Assembly (NCBI GenBank): GCA_035652755.1
Contig: DASRDE010000054.1
Location: forward strand, 1 to 13,321
Direction of reading: 5' to 3'
Source of the DNA: DASRDE01 sp035652755
GTDB lineage: Bacteria; Vulcanimicrobiota; Vulcanimicrobiia; Vulcanimicrobiales; Vulcanimicrobiaceae
DNA length: 13,321 nt
A program made the position numbers and the translations under genes. This document shows positions 6,456 to 13,012 of this stretch, piece after piece. The notes beneath the pieces are model-generated. The model had not been told where the DNA came from. It did no database searches and saw nothing but the letters and a program-made list of their open reading frames with translations. Each line of letters begins with the position of its first letter. The first letter of the stretch is position 1.

Positions 6456-7591
6456 GCGATCGCCTCGGCCAGGCTGCGCGCGATCGTCTGCGCGGCGCCC
6501 GGCGGTCCCATGCGCTCGCGTCCGATGGCGCCCATGCGTTCGCGCCGCGCGCAATCTGCAAGCAAAGCCCCAACCTGCTGCGCGCACTGCTCTGCGCTGC
6601 CGCGCACGATCAGCAGCGCGCCGTCGAGCAGCGCGGCTTGGCGCCGGCGATACCACGCATCGCGATCGCGCTCGCTGCGCGCAAACGCCACCACCGGAAT
6701 GCCTGCAGCCGCCGCCCCTTCGTTCGCGGTGCCGGCCTGGCCCAAGACGGCCGCGGTGCCAGGCAACATCGATCCGATCGCTCCGCGCCAGGCGTGCACG
6801 AGCGCGCGATCGCCCGCATACGCAACGAACGGCCGCCGCGGATCCGCCGACGTCCGGACGCGCCAGCCGCCGCGTTCCAGGGCGTTCGCAAATCGCACAG
6901 CGTCCAATCCCGGCGCGATCGACATCACGGCGCACAGTGACGGCAACTGCTCTGCCAGGCGTTTGACGATCTCGCACGAGAAGACGCCGTCGGCATACGC
7001 TTCTTCACGGCTTCCGGGAAACAGCGCCAACCGCGGCCGGCACGCTACGTCCAGCGGCTCTTGCGGCACGTACAGATCGACGATCACGTTTGCCGCACGC
7101 GCTTCGATTCCGCGCGCGCGCAGGCTCTGCGCGGTTGGCTCGTCGCGTACGAACACTTGCGCCGCGCGCCGGATGAGCCTGGTTTCCAACGCCCCGTACT
7201 TGGCGACGCGCACGCTCTTGGCCGTACCGACGAATGCGGTGCGCACGCCGGCGCGCAGCGCCATCACCAGAGCAAAGACGTCACCCACGGCGATCGAGAA
7301 CGCGTACGTCCCGCGCACGCTGCGCAAAAATCGCAGCTGGGCCAGCGTGTGTCCGGGCAGACCGGCACGGACGTCGCGCAGGATGTTGCGCAGATTGCCC
7401 ATCGCGATCAATCCGCCGCTGGGCATCCGCCGACGCGGCCCGACGTCGCGCATCTGCGCGCCGTGTTCGAACGCGCCGACGAGCGGAAGGTGATCGCACG
7501 CGACCGGAGCGCAGGCCGCGAGATCTTCGGCGATGCGCGCCGCGATGGCGACTTCGCCGTGACCGTTAGTGACGAAGAGCACGCGGTTCAC
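6452..7591 (-). CDS. LpxB-related protein (lipid-A-disaccharide synthase-related family)
   Basis: 379 aa. It begins MNRVLFVTNGHGEVAIAARIAEDL; the NGHGE (9-13) replaces the AGEASG of true LpxB and is the mark of the LpxB-related family I remember from Cyanobacteria and Deinococcus (TIGR03492-like). Other GT-B landmarks are AVGD (101-104), FPGSREEAY (191-199, compare LpxB PGSR.E) and LGQAGTANEGAAAAGIPVVAF (283-303, compare LpxB ASGTATLE). It is about the length of LpxB but clearly not a recent copy of the lpxB two genes upstream. Substrate is unknown; a sugar transfer onto a lipid or nucleotide-lipid intermediate would fit the neighbourhood. The start is GTG at 7591, overlapping the metallophosphoesterase stop as GTGA; the frame is open to 7630 but would then overlap by 43 nt. 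It is followed by the ligase through an ATGA overlap. Confidence 0.85.
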   Translation of the reverse strand: MNRVLFVTNGHGEVAIAARIAEDLAACAPVACDHLPLVGAFEHGAQMRDVGPRRRMPSGGLIAMGNLRNILRDVRAGLPGHTLAQLRFLRSVRGTYAFSIAVGDVFALVMALRAGVRTAFVGTAKSVRVAKYGALETRLIRRAAQVFVRDEPTAQSLRARGIEARAANVIVDLYVPQEPLDVACRPRLALFPGSREEAYADGVFSCEIVKRLAEQLPSLCAVMSIAPGLDAVRFANALERGGWRVRTSADPRRPFVAYAGDRALVHAWRGAIGSMLPGTAAVLGQAGTANEGAAAAGIPVVAFARSERDRDAWYRRRQAALLDGALLIVRGSAEQCAQQVGALLADCARRERMGAIGRERMGPPGAAQTIARSLAEAIA

Positions 7592-8304
7592 GACAGCAGC
7601 GGGACCAGCGACGACGTGCGAACCTGCCATCCCGCCGGCCCCGGTTCCAACTCGGTTTTGGACACGTAGCGTCCGTAGGGTCCGGCATGCACGATCGGCA
7701 CACCGGCGATCACTTCGGGGTCGTGAAGCGTGTCGTGACTATGTCCGCCGAGGATCAGCGTGATGCGCGGCACTGCGGCGGCGAGCTTTCGATCGCGCCC
7801 CAGGCCCAGATGCGAAAGCACGATCAGCGGCTCGCCGGCGGGGACGTGCGCCGCGAACTCGCGCACGCGCTCGACCGGATCCAAAAAACGCCACCCGAAG
7901 ACGCGCTCCCAGGGACTGCCCTGCGCATACTGCGTGACGAGCAGGCCGATCGCGTGCACGCGCGCGCTCCCCGCCCCAATTTCCAGCGTGGGAGTAAACG
8001 GCAGCGGGCGCGACTTGGTGTCGATCAGATTCGCGCAGACGAGGGGATGATGCATCTGCCGCGCACGCGCGCGAACGCACCCGAACAGATAATGAAATTC
8101 GCGGTTGCCCATCGCCTGCGCGTCGTAGCCGGCGGCGTCGATCTCGGCCAGGATCGGTTCGCGGCGGTGATAGACGGTCTGGCTCCCGCGCAGCGAATCT
8201 CCGCAATCGAAGAGCAGCCCAGGCTGCGCATCGCGCAACGCGCGCAGACGCGGCGCAAAGCCGCGGCGATCGTGCAAGTCGGAGGTGTGATAGATCCGGA
8301 TCAT
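7588..8304 (-). CDS. Calcineurin-like metallophosphoesterase, 5'-nucleotidase-type motifs
   Basis: 238 aa, one domain, no signal peptide, so probably cytoplasmic. Metal-site motifs in order: SDLHD (8-12, D9 and H11), CGDSLRG (34-40, D36), GNREF (66-70, N67), LSHLG (163-167, H165), GGHSHDTL (186-193, H188 and H190). The spacing and the GNxEF form resemble the catalytic half of UshA-type 5'-nucleotidases, without their C-terminal substrate domain. The usual GNH His is Arg (R68). The start is ATG at 8304, overlapping the lpxB stop as ATGA, and its own stop overlaps the next start as GTGA. Being locked between lpxB and an LpxB relative in an operon without lpxH or lpxI makes it a candidate UDP-2,3-diacylglucosamine pyrophosphatase (LpxH and LpxG are also metallophosphoesterases). 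That is inference; nucleotide or phospholipid phosphatase activity is equally possible by sequence. Confidence 0.85.
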   Translation of the reverse strand: MIRIYHTSDLHDRRGFAPRLRALRDAQPGLLFDCGDSLRGSQTVYHRREPILAEIDAAGYDAQAMGNREFHYLFGCVRARARQMHHPLVCANLIDTKSRPLPFTPTLEIGAGSARVHAIGLLVTQYAQGSPWERVFGWRFLDPVERVREFAAHVPAGEPLIVLSHLGLGRDRKLAAAVPRITLILGGHSHDTLHDPEVIAGVPIVHAGPYGRYVSKTELEPGPAGWQVRTSSLVPLLS

Positions 8305-9416
8305 GCGGCGGCCCCCCGCGCAGCCGCGACGATGAACGCCGCGCAGCGTTCCAGCGCGTCTGCCGGGCCGAGCGCCTCGCGCAGCCGGCGCAATTCGCCG
8401 TACTGACGCTGGGGATCCGCAAGCACCGCGTCGAGCGCATCCGCCAGTGCCTGCGGCGTCGCACGCTCCTGCATCAATTCGGGAACGATCTCGCGATCGA
8501 GCACCAAATTCGGAAGCGTGTAGAACTTGCGCGAGTAGACGCGGCGAACGTAGCGCGCGAGCGCGCGCGACACGACGTAAAACGCGACGGACGGCACGCC
8601 CGAAAGCGCGCATTCGAGCACTGCGGTGCCTGAAGCGACGAGCGCAGCGTCCGCATCGGCGATCGCCGCCGCCGTGCCATGCTCGAACCGCAGGTCGCCG
8701 GCCCGCGCGCGTTGCGCGGCTCGGCGCAACTCGCGCTGCGCGCGCTCGTTCGGAGCGCCGACGACACCCCGCACGTGCGGGCGCGCGCGACGCAATGCGG
8801 TAAAGGCGTGCATCACGAGATCGCCGTGATGGCGCAGCTCGGCCGGGCGGCTTCCGGGCAAGATCGCGATCGTGCCGCCGTCCGCGGGCGGCGCGGGCCG
8901 CGGTTGACGCATCGCATACCCCGGCGCGAGCGGATGGCCGAAGTACGCGGCCGGCAGACCGTTCGCGCGATAGAACCGGTACTGGTGCTCGAAGGCGCTG
9001 AGCGCGAGCGCGACGCTGGTCACCGCGCGAGCGGTGCGCACCGAGTCCAGCCATGCGCCCGGCGGAAAAACGTCGACGATCGCGCCGCGATATCCGGCGC
9101 GCCGCAGACGCTGGGCCAGGCGCACGTTGAACGCGCCGAAATCGATCAAGACGACGGCATCGGGAGAGTCGCGGCGCAGGTGCGCGACCGTGGAGAGCGC
9201 GGCGAGCGCCAGCTTCGGAATGCGCGGAATCGCCGCGAACGGTCCGAACGAAGCCCACCCGGTGTTTTCCCGCCAGAGGGCAAAGCCGGCATCGCGCATG
9301 CGCTGCGCGCCGATTCCTTCGAAGCGCGCGTCCGGATCGAATTCGCGTATCGCCCGCGCCAGCACGACGGCCGCCAGTTCGCCCGAGGCCTCTCCCGTCG
9401 AGAAGAAATACCGCAC
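8301..9416 (-). CDS. lpxB: Lipid-A-disaccharide synthase LpxB
   Basis: 371 aa, near the E. coli length (382). It joins UDP-2,3-diacylglucosamine to 2,3-diacylglucosamine-1-phosphate at the inner face of the cytoplasmic membrane. Motifs: FFSTGEASGEL (4-14), VLIDFGAFNVRLA (89-101, with D92 at the site of E. coli D98), YFGHPLA (158-164), ILPGSRPAEL (185-194), VASGTAVLECALSGVPSVAFY (260-280) and YTLPNLVLDREIVPELMQ (299-316), all at the expected positions. The segment where most LpxB proteins have SPSVWAWR reads FPPGAWLDSV (117-126), a clear divergence. The start is GTG at 9416; no other in-frame start lies upstream before a stop, and the 39-bp gap to lpxA is the largest inside the operon. Its stop overlaps the phosphoesterase ATG. 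Confidence 0.95.
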   Translation of the reverse strand: MRYFFSTGEASGELAAVVLARAIREFDPDARFEGIGAQRMRDAGFALWRENTGWASFGPFAAIPRIPKLALAALSTVAHLRRDSPDAVVLIDFGAFNVRLAQRLRRAGYRGAIVDVFPPGAWLDSVRTARAVTSVALALSAFEHQYRFYRANGLPAAYFGHPLAPGYAMRQPRPAPPADGGTIAILPGSRPAELRHHGDLVMHAFTALRRARPHVRGVVGAPNERAQRELRRAAQRARAGDLRFEHGTAAAIADADAALVASGTAVLECALSGVPSVAFYVVSRALARYVRRVYSRKFYTLPNLVLDREIVPELMQERATPQALADALDAVLADPQRQYGELRRLREALGPADALERCAAFIVAAARGAAA

Positions 9417-9455
9417 CCGATCAGCCGCGTCGCACGATCGCCGCGCCGCGCCGCG

Positions 9456-10226
9456 TCATTTCAGCAGGACGCCGCGCTGGGATTCCGCCTCTAAGAACGC
9501 GAGCATGTGGCGGCCCGATTCGGTGGCGGCCTGCTCCTTCATGACCTCGATCGCCTCGGCCAGGCGCAGTTTGGATCCGTTCAGCAGCTTGTAGAACTTT
9601 TTGATCTCGGCACGGTCTTCTTCGCTGAAACTGGCGCGCCGAAGGCCCACGCTGTTCAAACCGTACGGGACGGCGGGATCGCCTTCGACCAAGAAATACG
9701 GCGGAATATCGCGGCGAACCTTACTTGCGCCGCCGACGAACGCGTAGCGGCCGACCCGCACGAACTGGTGGAACCCGGCCATGCCGCCGATCGTGACGTG
9801 ATCTTCAACCACGCAGTGGCCGGCCAGCTGCGCGAGGTTGCTCATCGTCACGAAGTTGCCGACGATGCAGTTGTGCGCGATGTGCACGTACCCCAGCAGC
9901 AGGCAGTCGTCGCCGATGACCGTCTCTTGATCTTCTCCGGTGGCGCGCTGCACGCTTACGTACTCGCGAATCGTGGTGCGGTTGCCGATTCGCGTATAAG
10001 CGCGCTCGCCTTCGTATTTCTTGTCCTGCGAGGAAGCGCCGATCGTCGCGAACGGAAAAATGCTGCAGTCTTCGCCGATGCTCGTCCAGCCGTTGACCAC
10101 GACGTGCGCCTGCAGCACCGTGCCGCGCCCGACCGAAACGTTTTCGCCGACGATGCAGTACGGGCCGATCTCGACGCCGCGATCGATCTTGGCGTTGGGA
10201 TGGACGATCGCCGTGGGATGGATCAC
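9456..10226 (-). CDS. lpxA: Acyl-ACP--UDP-N-acetylglucosamine O-acyltransferase LpxA
   Basis: 256 aa, against 262 in E. coli. First step of lipid A synthesis: transfers a 3-hydroxyacyl chain from ACP to the 3-OH of UDP-GlcNAc, in the cytoplasm. Hexapeptide repeats of a left-handed beta-helix fill residues 1-185, followed by a helical C-terminal domain with PYGLNSVGLRR. Catalytic His is H118 in HIAHNC; H137 (AGHCV), the HQF at 153-155 and QDKKY (67-71) match further active-site positions. At the place of E. coli Gly173, whose replacement by Met shortens the acyl chain used, this protein also has Gly (G166), which suggests use of a long hydroxyacyl chain (inference). The start is GTG at 10226, 25 bases after the fabZ stop, giving the typical MIHPTAIVHPNA N-terminus. 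Confidence 0.97.
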   Translation of the reverse strand: MIHPTAIVHPNAKIDRGVEIGPYCIVGENVSVGRGTVLQAHVVVNGWTSIGEDCSIFPFATIGASSQDKKYEGERAYTRIGNRTTIREYVSVQRATGEDQETVIGDDCLLLGYVHIAHNCIVGNFVTMSNLAQLAGHCVVEDHVTIGGMAGFHQFVRVGRYAFVGGASKVRRDIPPYFLVEGDPAVPYGLNSVGLRRASFSEEDRAEIKKFYKLLNGSKLRLAEAIEVMKEQAATESGRHMLAFLEAESQRGVLLK

Positions 10227-10251
10227 CGGCCGCTGCCGCGCCCGCAGGCCG

Positions 10252-10722
10252 TCATGCGTGCAGGACCGTCGCGTCGAACCCGAAGAGCCTCGGATCGGTG
10301 GCGATGGAAAACATGAGCTCGGCCGAGACGACGAATTGATCGTCGACGCGCCCTTCTGCGCGCACCCAGCCGATATTACGCTTGTGCTTGGTCAAGTGCA
10401 CTTCCATCATGAACCGGTCCCCGGGAATGACGGGGCGGCGAAATTTGCAGGCGTCGATCCCCGCCAGATACGGCGTCTTTCGCGAGAACTCGCCCGGCTC
10501 GAGGACGACGCAGCCTCCCAGCTGCGCGAGCGCTTCGATCATGTAGACGCCGGGCAAGAGCGGGTTGCCGGGAAAATGTCCCGTGAAGACGGGCTCGGTC
10601 GCGGTGACGTTCTTGTAGCCCAAGGCCCGCACGCCGGGCTCGAGCTCGACGATGCGATCGACCAGCAGAATCGGATAGCGGTGCGGCAGAATCTCCATGA
10701 TCTGCCGGATGTCGAGTTCCAC
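10252..10722 (-). CDS. fabZ: 3-hydroxyacyl-ACP dehydratase FabZ
   Basis: 156 aa, single hot-dog domain. Dehydrates 3-hydroxyacyl-ACP to trans-2-enoyl-ACP in fatty acid elongation, so it competes with LpxA and LpxD for the same hydroxyacyl-ACP pool. Its position between lpxC and lpxA is the common arrangement. Sequence marks: IMEILPHRYPILLVDR (8-23), the catalytic His in FTGHFPGNPLLPGVYMIEAL (H49) and catalytic Glu (E63), then KFRRPVIPGD. The start is GTG at 10722, three bases after the lpxC stop; it preserves the LDIRQIMEILPHRYP N-terminus, whereas ATG at 10698 would cut into it. The gene is separate, not fused to lpxC as in Bacteroidetes. Confidence 0.97.
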   Translation of the reverse strand: MELDIRQIMEILPHRYPILLVDRIVELEPGVRALGYKNVTATEPVFTGHFPGNPLLPGVYMIEALAQLGGCVVLEPGEFSRKTPYLAGIDACKFRRPVIPGDRFMMEVHLTKHKRNIGWVRAEGRVDDQFVVSAELMFSIATDPRLFGFDATVLHA

Positions 10723-10725
10723 GCG

Positions 10726-11574
10726 TTACCGTACTTTCAAAGCGCCCGGCGCCGCGGAGCGCGACCGCCGCAGATCCGCCACCGCCGTGCAATGGAGTTT
10801 GTGTCCGCTCTTAATCGCCACGATTTCGCATTGCGGATACGCGCCGAGCAGTGCGAAGTCGCCGAGCAGGTCGAGCACTTTGTGACGGACCGGTTCGTTG
10901 GGCCAGCGCAGATCCTGCATCGGCCCTTCGGGCGCAAAGACCAGCGCGTTCTCGAGCGTGCCGCCGCGCGCCAGACCCCGCTCGATCAGGGCCTGCACCT
11001 CGTGCAGATATCCGAACGTTCGCGCGCCCGCGATCTCCGCGCGATAGAGTTCCGGCTCGATTTCCGCGTCGAAATATTGCACGCCGATTGGAAGCGCGAA
11101 GTCGGCGAGAAAGCGCACGCGCAGCTGCGCGGCGGGTAGGACGACGATAGCGCGATCGCCGTCGCGAAAGAACGAGGGCGCCGCCGGCACGTACCGTTCG
11201 CGCACTTCGTGCTGGCGGCCGATGCCGGCCCGTTGTATCAGTTCGGTGTAGAGCGCGGCACTGCCGTCCGCAACGGGAATCTCCGGCCCGTCGACGTGAA
11301 TGGCCGCGTTCGTAATTCCGGCGCCCATGAGCGCGGAGAGCAGGTGCTCCACCGTCGAGATCGTCACGCCGTCCTTGCCCAGGACCGTCGCGCGCGCGGT
11401 TTCGACGACGAACTCGGCAAGGGCCGGAATTTCGACGGCGCCGCTGACGAAGCGCAGTCCCGAGTTCGGCGGGGCGGGACGCACCTCGATACGGCACTGC
11501 GCGCCGGTGTGCAGGCCGACGCCGCTATAGGCAAATGCGTCGCGCGGCGTCGTCTGGTAGTGCGTCACCGGCAC
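10726..11574 (-). CDS. lpxC: UDP-3-O-acyl-N-acetylglucosamine deacetylase LpxC
   Basis: 282 aa, slightly shorter than E. coli LpxC (305). Zn-dependent deacetylase and the committed step of lipid A synthesis. Motifs: YSGVGLHTG (16-24), STVEHLLSALMGAGITNA (73-90, catalytic Glu E76 and zinc ligand H77), DGPEIPVADGSA (95-106), the ENALVF stretch (209-213), VRHKVLDLLGDFALLG (229-244, zinc ligands H231 and D235, with K232 and D239) and SGHKLH (256-261, H258). All catalytic positions are kept. The start is GTG at 11574, three bases after the lpxD stop; a GTG two codons later is an alternative. The C-terminus is short and basic (LRRSRSAAPGALKVR), without the E. coli regulatory tail that FtsH acts on, so turnover control may differ (inference). 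Confidence 0.97.
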   Translation of the reverse strand: MPVTHYQTTPRDAFAYSGVGLHTGAQCRIEVRPAPPNSGLRFVSGAVEIPALAEFVVETARATVLGKDGVTISTVEHLLSALMGAGITNAAIHVDGPEIPVADGSAALYTELIQRAGIGRQHEVRERYVPAAPSFFRDGDRAIVVLPAAQLRVRFLADFALPIGVQYFDAEIEPELYRAEIAGARTFGYLHEVQALIERGLARGGTLENALVFAPEGPMQDLRWPNEPVRHKVLDLLGDFALLGAYPQCEIVAIKSGHKLHCTAVADLRRSRSAAPGALKVR

Positions 11575-11577
11575 GAG

Positions 11578-12597
11578 CTAGGAGCCTGCCTTTTTCTCCA
11601 GCGCGTCGACACGGGCAACCAGCTTAGGCAGGTTTCGAATCATGACCTCTCGGCGCAGCTCTTCCTTGTGCGGCCGCGCCGGTGTGCCGCTCACGAACGC
11701 GTCGTCGGGCAGGTTGCTCCACACCTTCGAGCCCGCGCCGATCTTCACGCGCGATCCGATCGTGATGTGGCCCTTGAAACCCGCCTGCCCGCCGACCATG
11801 ACGAAGTCGCCGACGTTCGTGCTGCCGGCAAGACCGGTTTGCGCGGCCATGGCGGTATGGCGTCCGATCCGGCAATTGTGGCCGATTTGGCACAGGTTGT
11901 CGATCTTGGTCCCGTCGCCGATGCGCGTGCTGCCCGTCTGCGCGCGATCGACGCACGTGTTCGCGCCGATCTCCACGTCGTCGCCCAAGACGACGTTTCC
12001 GATCTGCGGGATGCGCTCGAATCGTCCATCGATGAACACGTACCCGAATCCGTCGCTGCCGATCGTGGCGCCCGGATGCAGGATGCAGCGATCGCCGGCG
12101 ACGCACTCGTCGAGCACGCGCGCCTGCGGATAGAGCAGCGTGCCCGCGCCGATGCGCGCGCCTTCACCCACGTAACATCCGCCTTCGAGCACGCAGCCGT
12201 CGCCGATGGACGCGCGCGCGCCCACGTATGCTCCGGGGCCGACGTATACCGCCGATCCCAGCGTCGCCGAGGAGTCGATGACCGCCGCCGGATGCACGAA
12301 CGGCCCGGTTTTCCGCGGCCGGTCGAAAGCGCGCAGCAGCTGCATGAGCGCTACGCGCGCGCTGGGGACGAGCAGCAGCGGTTTGCGCGGATCGCCGATC
12401 GCAAGCGCTTCATCCGCCAGAATCGCGGAGGCCGCGGACTCGAGCGCCGCCTGCAGATACGCGGGCGTCGTGGCAAATGTGAGCGCGCCCTCGCGGGCTT
12501 CGTCGATTGCAGCGATGGCCGAGATCGCGACCGAGCCGTCGCCGGCGACTCTGCCGCCGACACGCTCGGCGATCTGCGCCAGCGTGCCAAGGGTCAT
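11578..12597 (-). CDS. lpxD: UDP-3-O-acylglucosamine N-acyltransferase LpxD
   Basis: 339 aa, matching E. coli (341). Adds the second 3-hydroxyacyl chain, to the amino group exposed by LpxC. An N-terminal uridine-binding domain (1-95) is followed by a left-handed beta-helix of hexapeptide repeats (about 100-295) and a short C-terminal helix (about 308-336). Key marks: GSDGFGYVF (180-188), DRAQTGSTRIGDGTKIDNL (217-235) and CQIGHNCRIG (236-245) with the catalytic His H240, aligned with E. coli H239. The start is ATG at 12597, seven bases after the stop of the Skp-like gene. The order skp, lpxD, lpxC, fabZ, lpxA resembles the classic skp-lpxD-fabZ-lpxA cluster, with lpxC inserted. Confidence 0.97.
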   Translation of the reverse strand: MTLGTLAQIAERVGGRVAGDGSVAISAIAAIDEAREGALTFATTPAYLQAALESAASAILADEALAIGDPRKPLLLVPSARVALMQLLRAFDRPRKTGPFVHPAAVIDSSATLGSAVYVGPGAYVGARASIGDGCVLEGGCYVGEGARIGAGTLLYPQARVLDECVAGDRCILHPGATIGSDGFGYVFIDGRFERIPQIGNVVLGDDVEIGANTCVDRAQTGSTRIGDGTKIDNLCQIGHNCRIGRHTAMAAQTGLAGSTNVGDFVMVGGQAGFKGHITIGSRVKIGAGSKVWSNLPDDAFVSGTPARPHKEELRREVMIRNLPKLVARVDALEKKAGS

Positions 12598-12604
12598 CGG
12601 CGCG

Positions 12605-13012
12605 CTACGGACTGGCTGAGGGCGCGGGCGAGCTCTCCGTGATGCCCAGCGCTTTCTCGACGTCGGGGGTGATGTCGGTACCGCCGTAGCCGACGAATTC
12701 GCGGGTGAGCACCAGCTTGAGGTTCTTCTGCTGCGCGATTTTCTGCGCGGCGCTGCGAATCTGCGAGACCAGCTGCTCGGAGATCTTTGCGTATTTGGCT
12801 TGCAGCTGAGCGGCCTGCGACCGCTTCTGCGCCGCCGAGCCGCTCCCGCTTTCGACTGCCCGCTCGTCCGCGAGCAGTTGGTTCTGCGCGTTGGTGTACT
12901 GCGGCCAATTCGTGGTCAAGCGCTGCACGTCGAGCAGTCCGATGGGACTGGAATGCGCCGCGCAGCCGGCCATGAGCGCCGCGAGCGCGGCGAACGATAC
13001 GATCCGTTTCAT
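12605..13012 (-). CDS. Skp/OmpH-like periplasmic chaperone, predicted lipoprotein
   Basis: 135 aa. The N-terminus MKRIVSFAALAALMAGC is a lipoprotein signal with the lipidated Cys at 17. The mature part begins SSPIGLLDVQRL, the usual first strand of OmpH/Skp proteins, followed by a Gln/Ala/Lys-rich coiled-coil hairpin (about 35-95) and the closing strand KLVLTREFVGYGGTDITPDV (99-118), then a Ser/Pro tail. Skp proteins hold unfolded outer-membrane proteins for BAM. The family is normally soluble and trimeric, so a lipid anchor is unusual. The start is ATG at 13012, sharing one base with the upstream stop (TGATG); GTG at 13015 would add a single Met. The C-terminal GG-D-(I/L)-T-x-DVEK motif is shared with the gene just upstream, pointing to tandem duplication. 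Confidence 0.83.
   Translation of the reverse strand: MKRIVSFAALAALMAGCAAHSSPIGLLDVQRLTTNWPQYTNAQNQLLADERAVESGSGSAAQKRSQAAQLQAKYAKISEQLVSQIRSAAQKIAQQKNLKLVLTREFVGYGGTDITPDVEKALGITESSPAPSASP

Noticed and set aside
6456..6977. N-terminal extension of the ligase frame
   Set aside because: It overlaps the LpxB-related gene entirely and reads as Arg/Ala/Gly-rich shadow; the ATG at 6455 with ATGA overlap begins a good membrane segment.
6135..7493. 452-codon plus-strand open frame opposite the ligase and LpxB-related genes
   Set aside because: Low-complexity Arg/Ala/Ser/Pro sequence antisense to recognisable genes; no motif, no ribosome binding site, no continuity with neighbours.
8548..8572. Run of alternating GCGC resembling a repeat
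   Set aside because: It encodes ordinary residues of LpxB (SRALARYVRRV) with GC-biased codons; not a separate element.
8305..9258. N-terminal extension of the phosphoesterase frame, which could look like a fusion protein
   Set aside because: The extension lies wholly inside lpxB in another frame and has no domain; the ATG at 8304 precedes the first metal motif directly.
9433..9455. CGCGG repeats in the lpxA-lpxB gap
   Set aside because: Three short GC-rich units within 39 bases are expected by composition here; no promoter boxes or terminator pattern.
11209..12642. 477-codon plus-strand open frame opposite lpxD and lpxC
   Set aside because: It is antisense to two enzymes with complete catalytic motifs, is rich in Arg, Ala, His and Asp without domains, and reflects stop-codon scarcity in GC-rich DNA.
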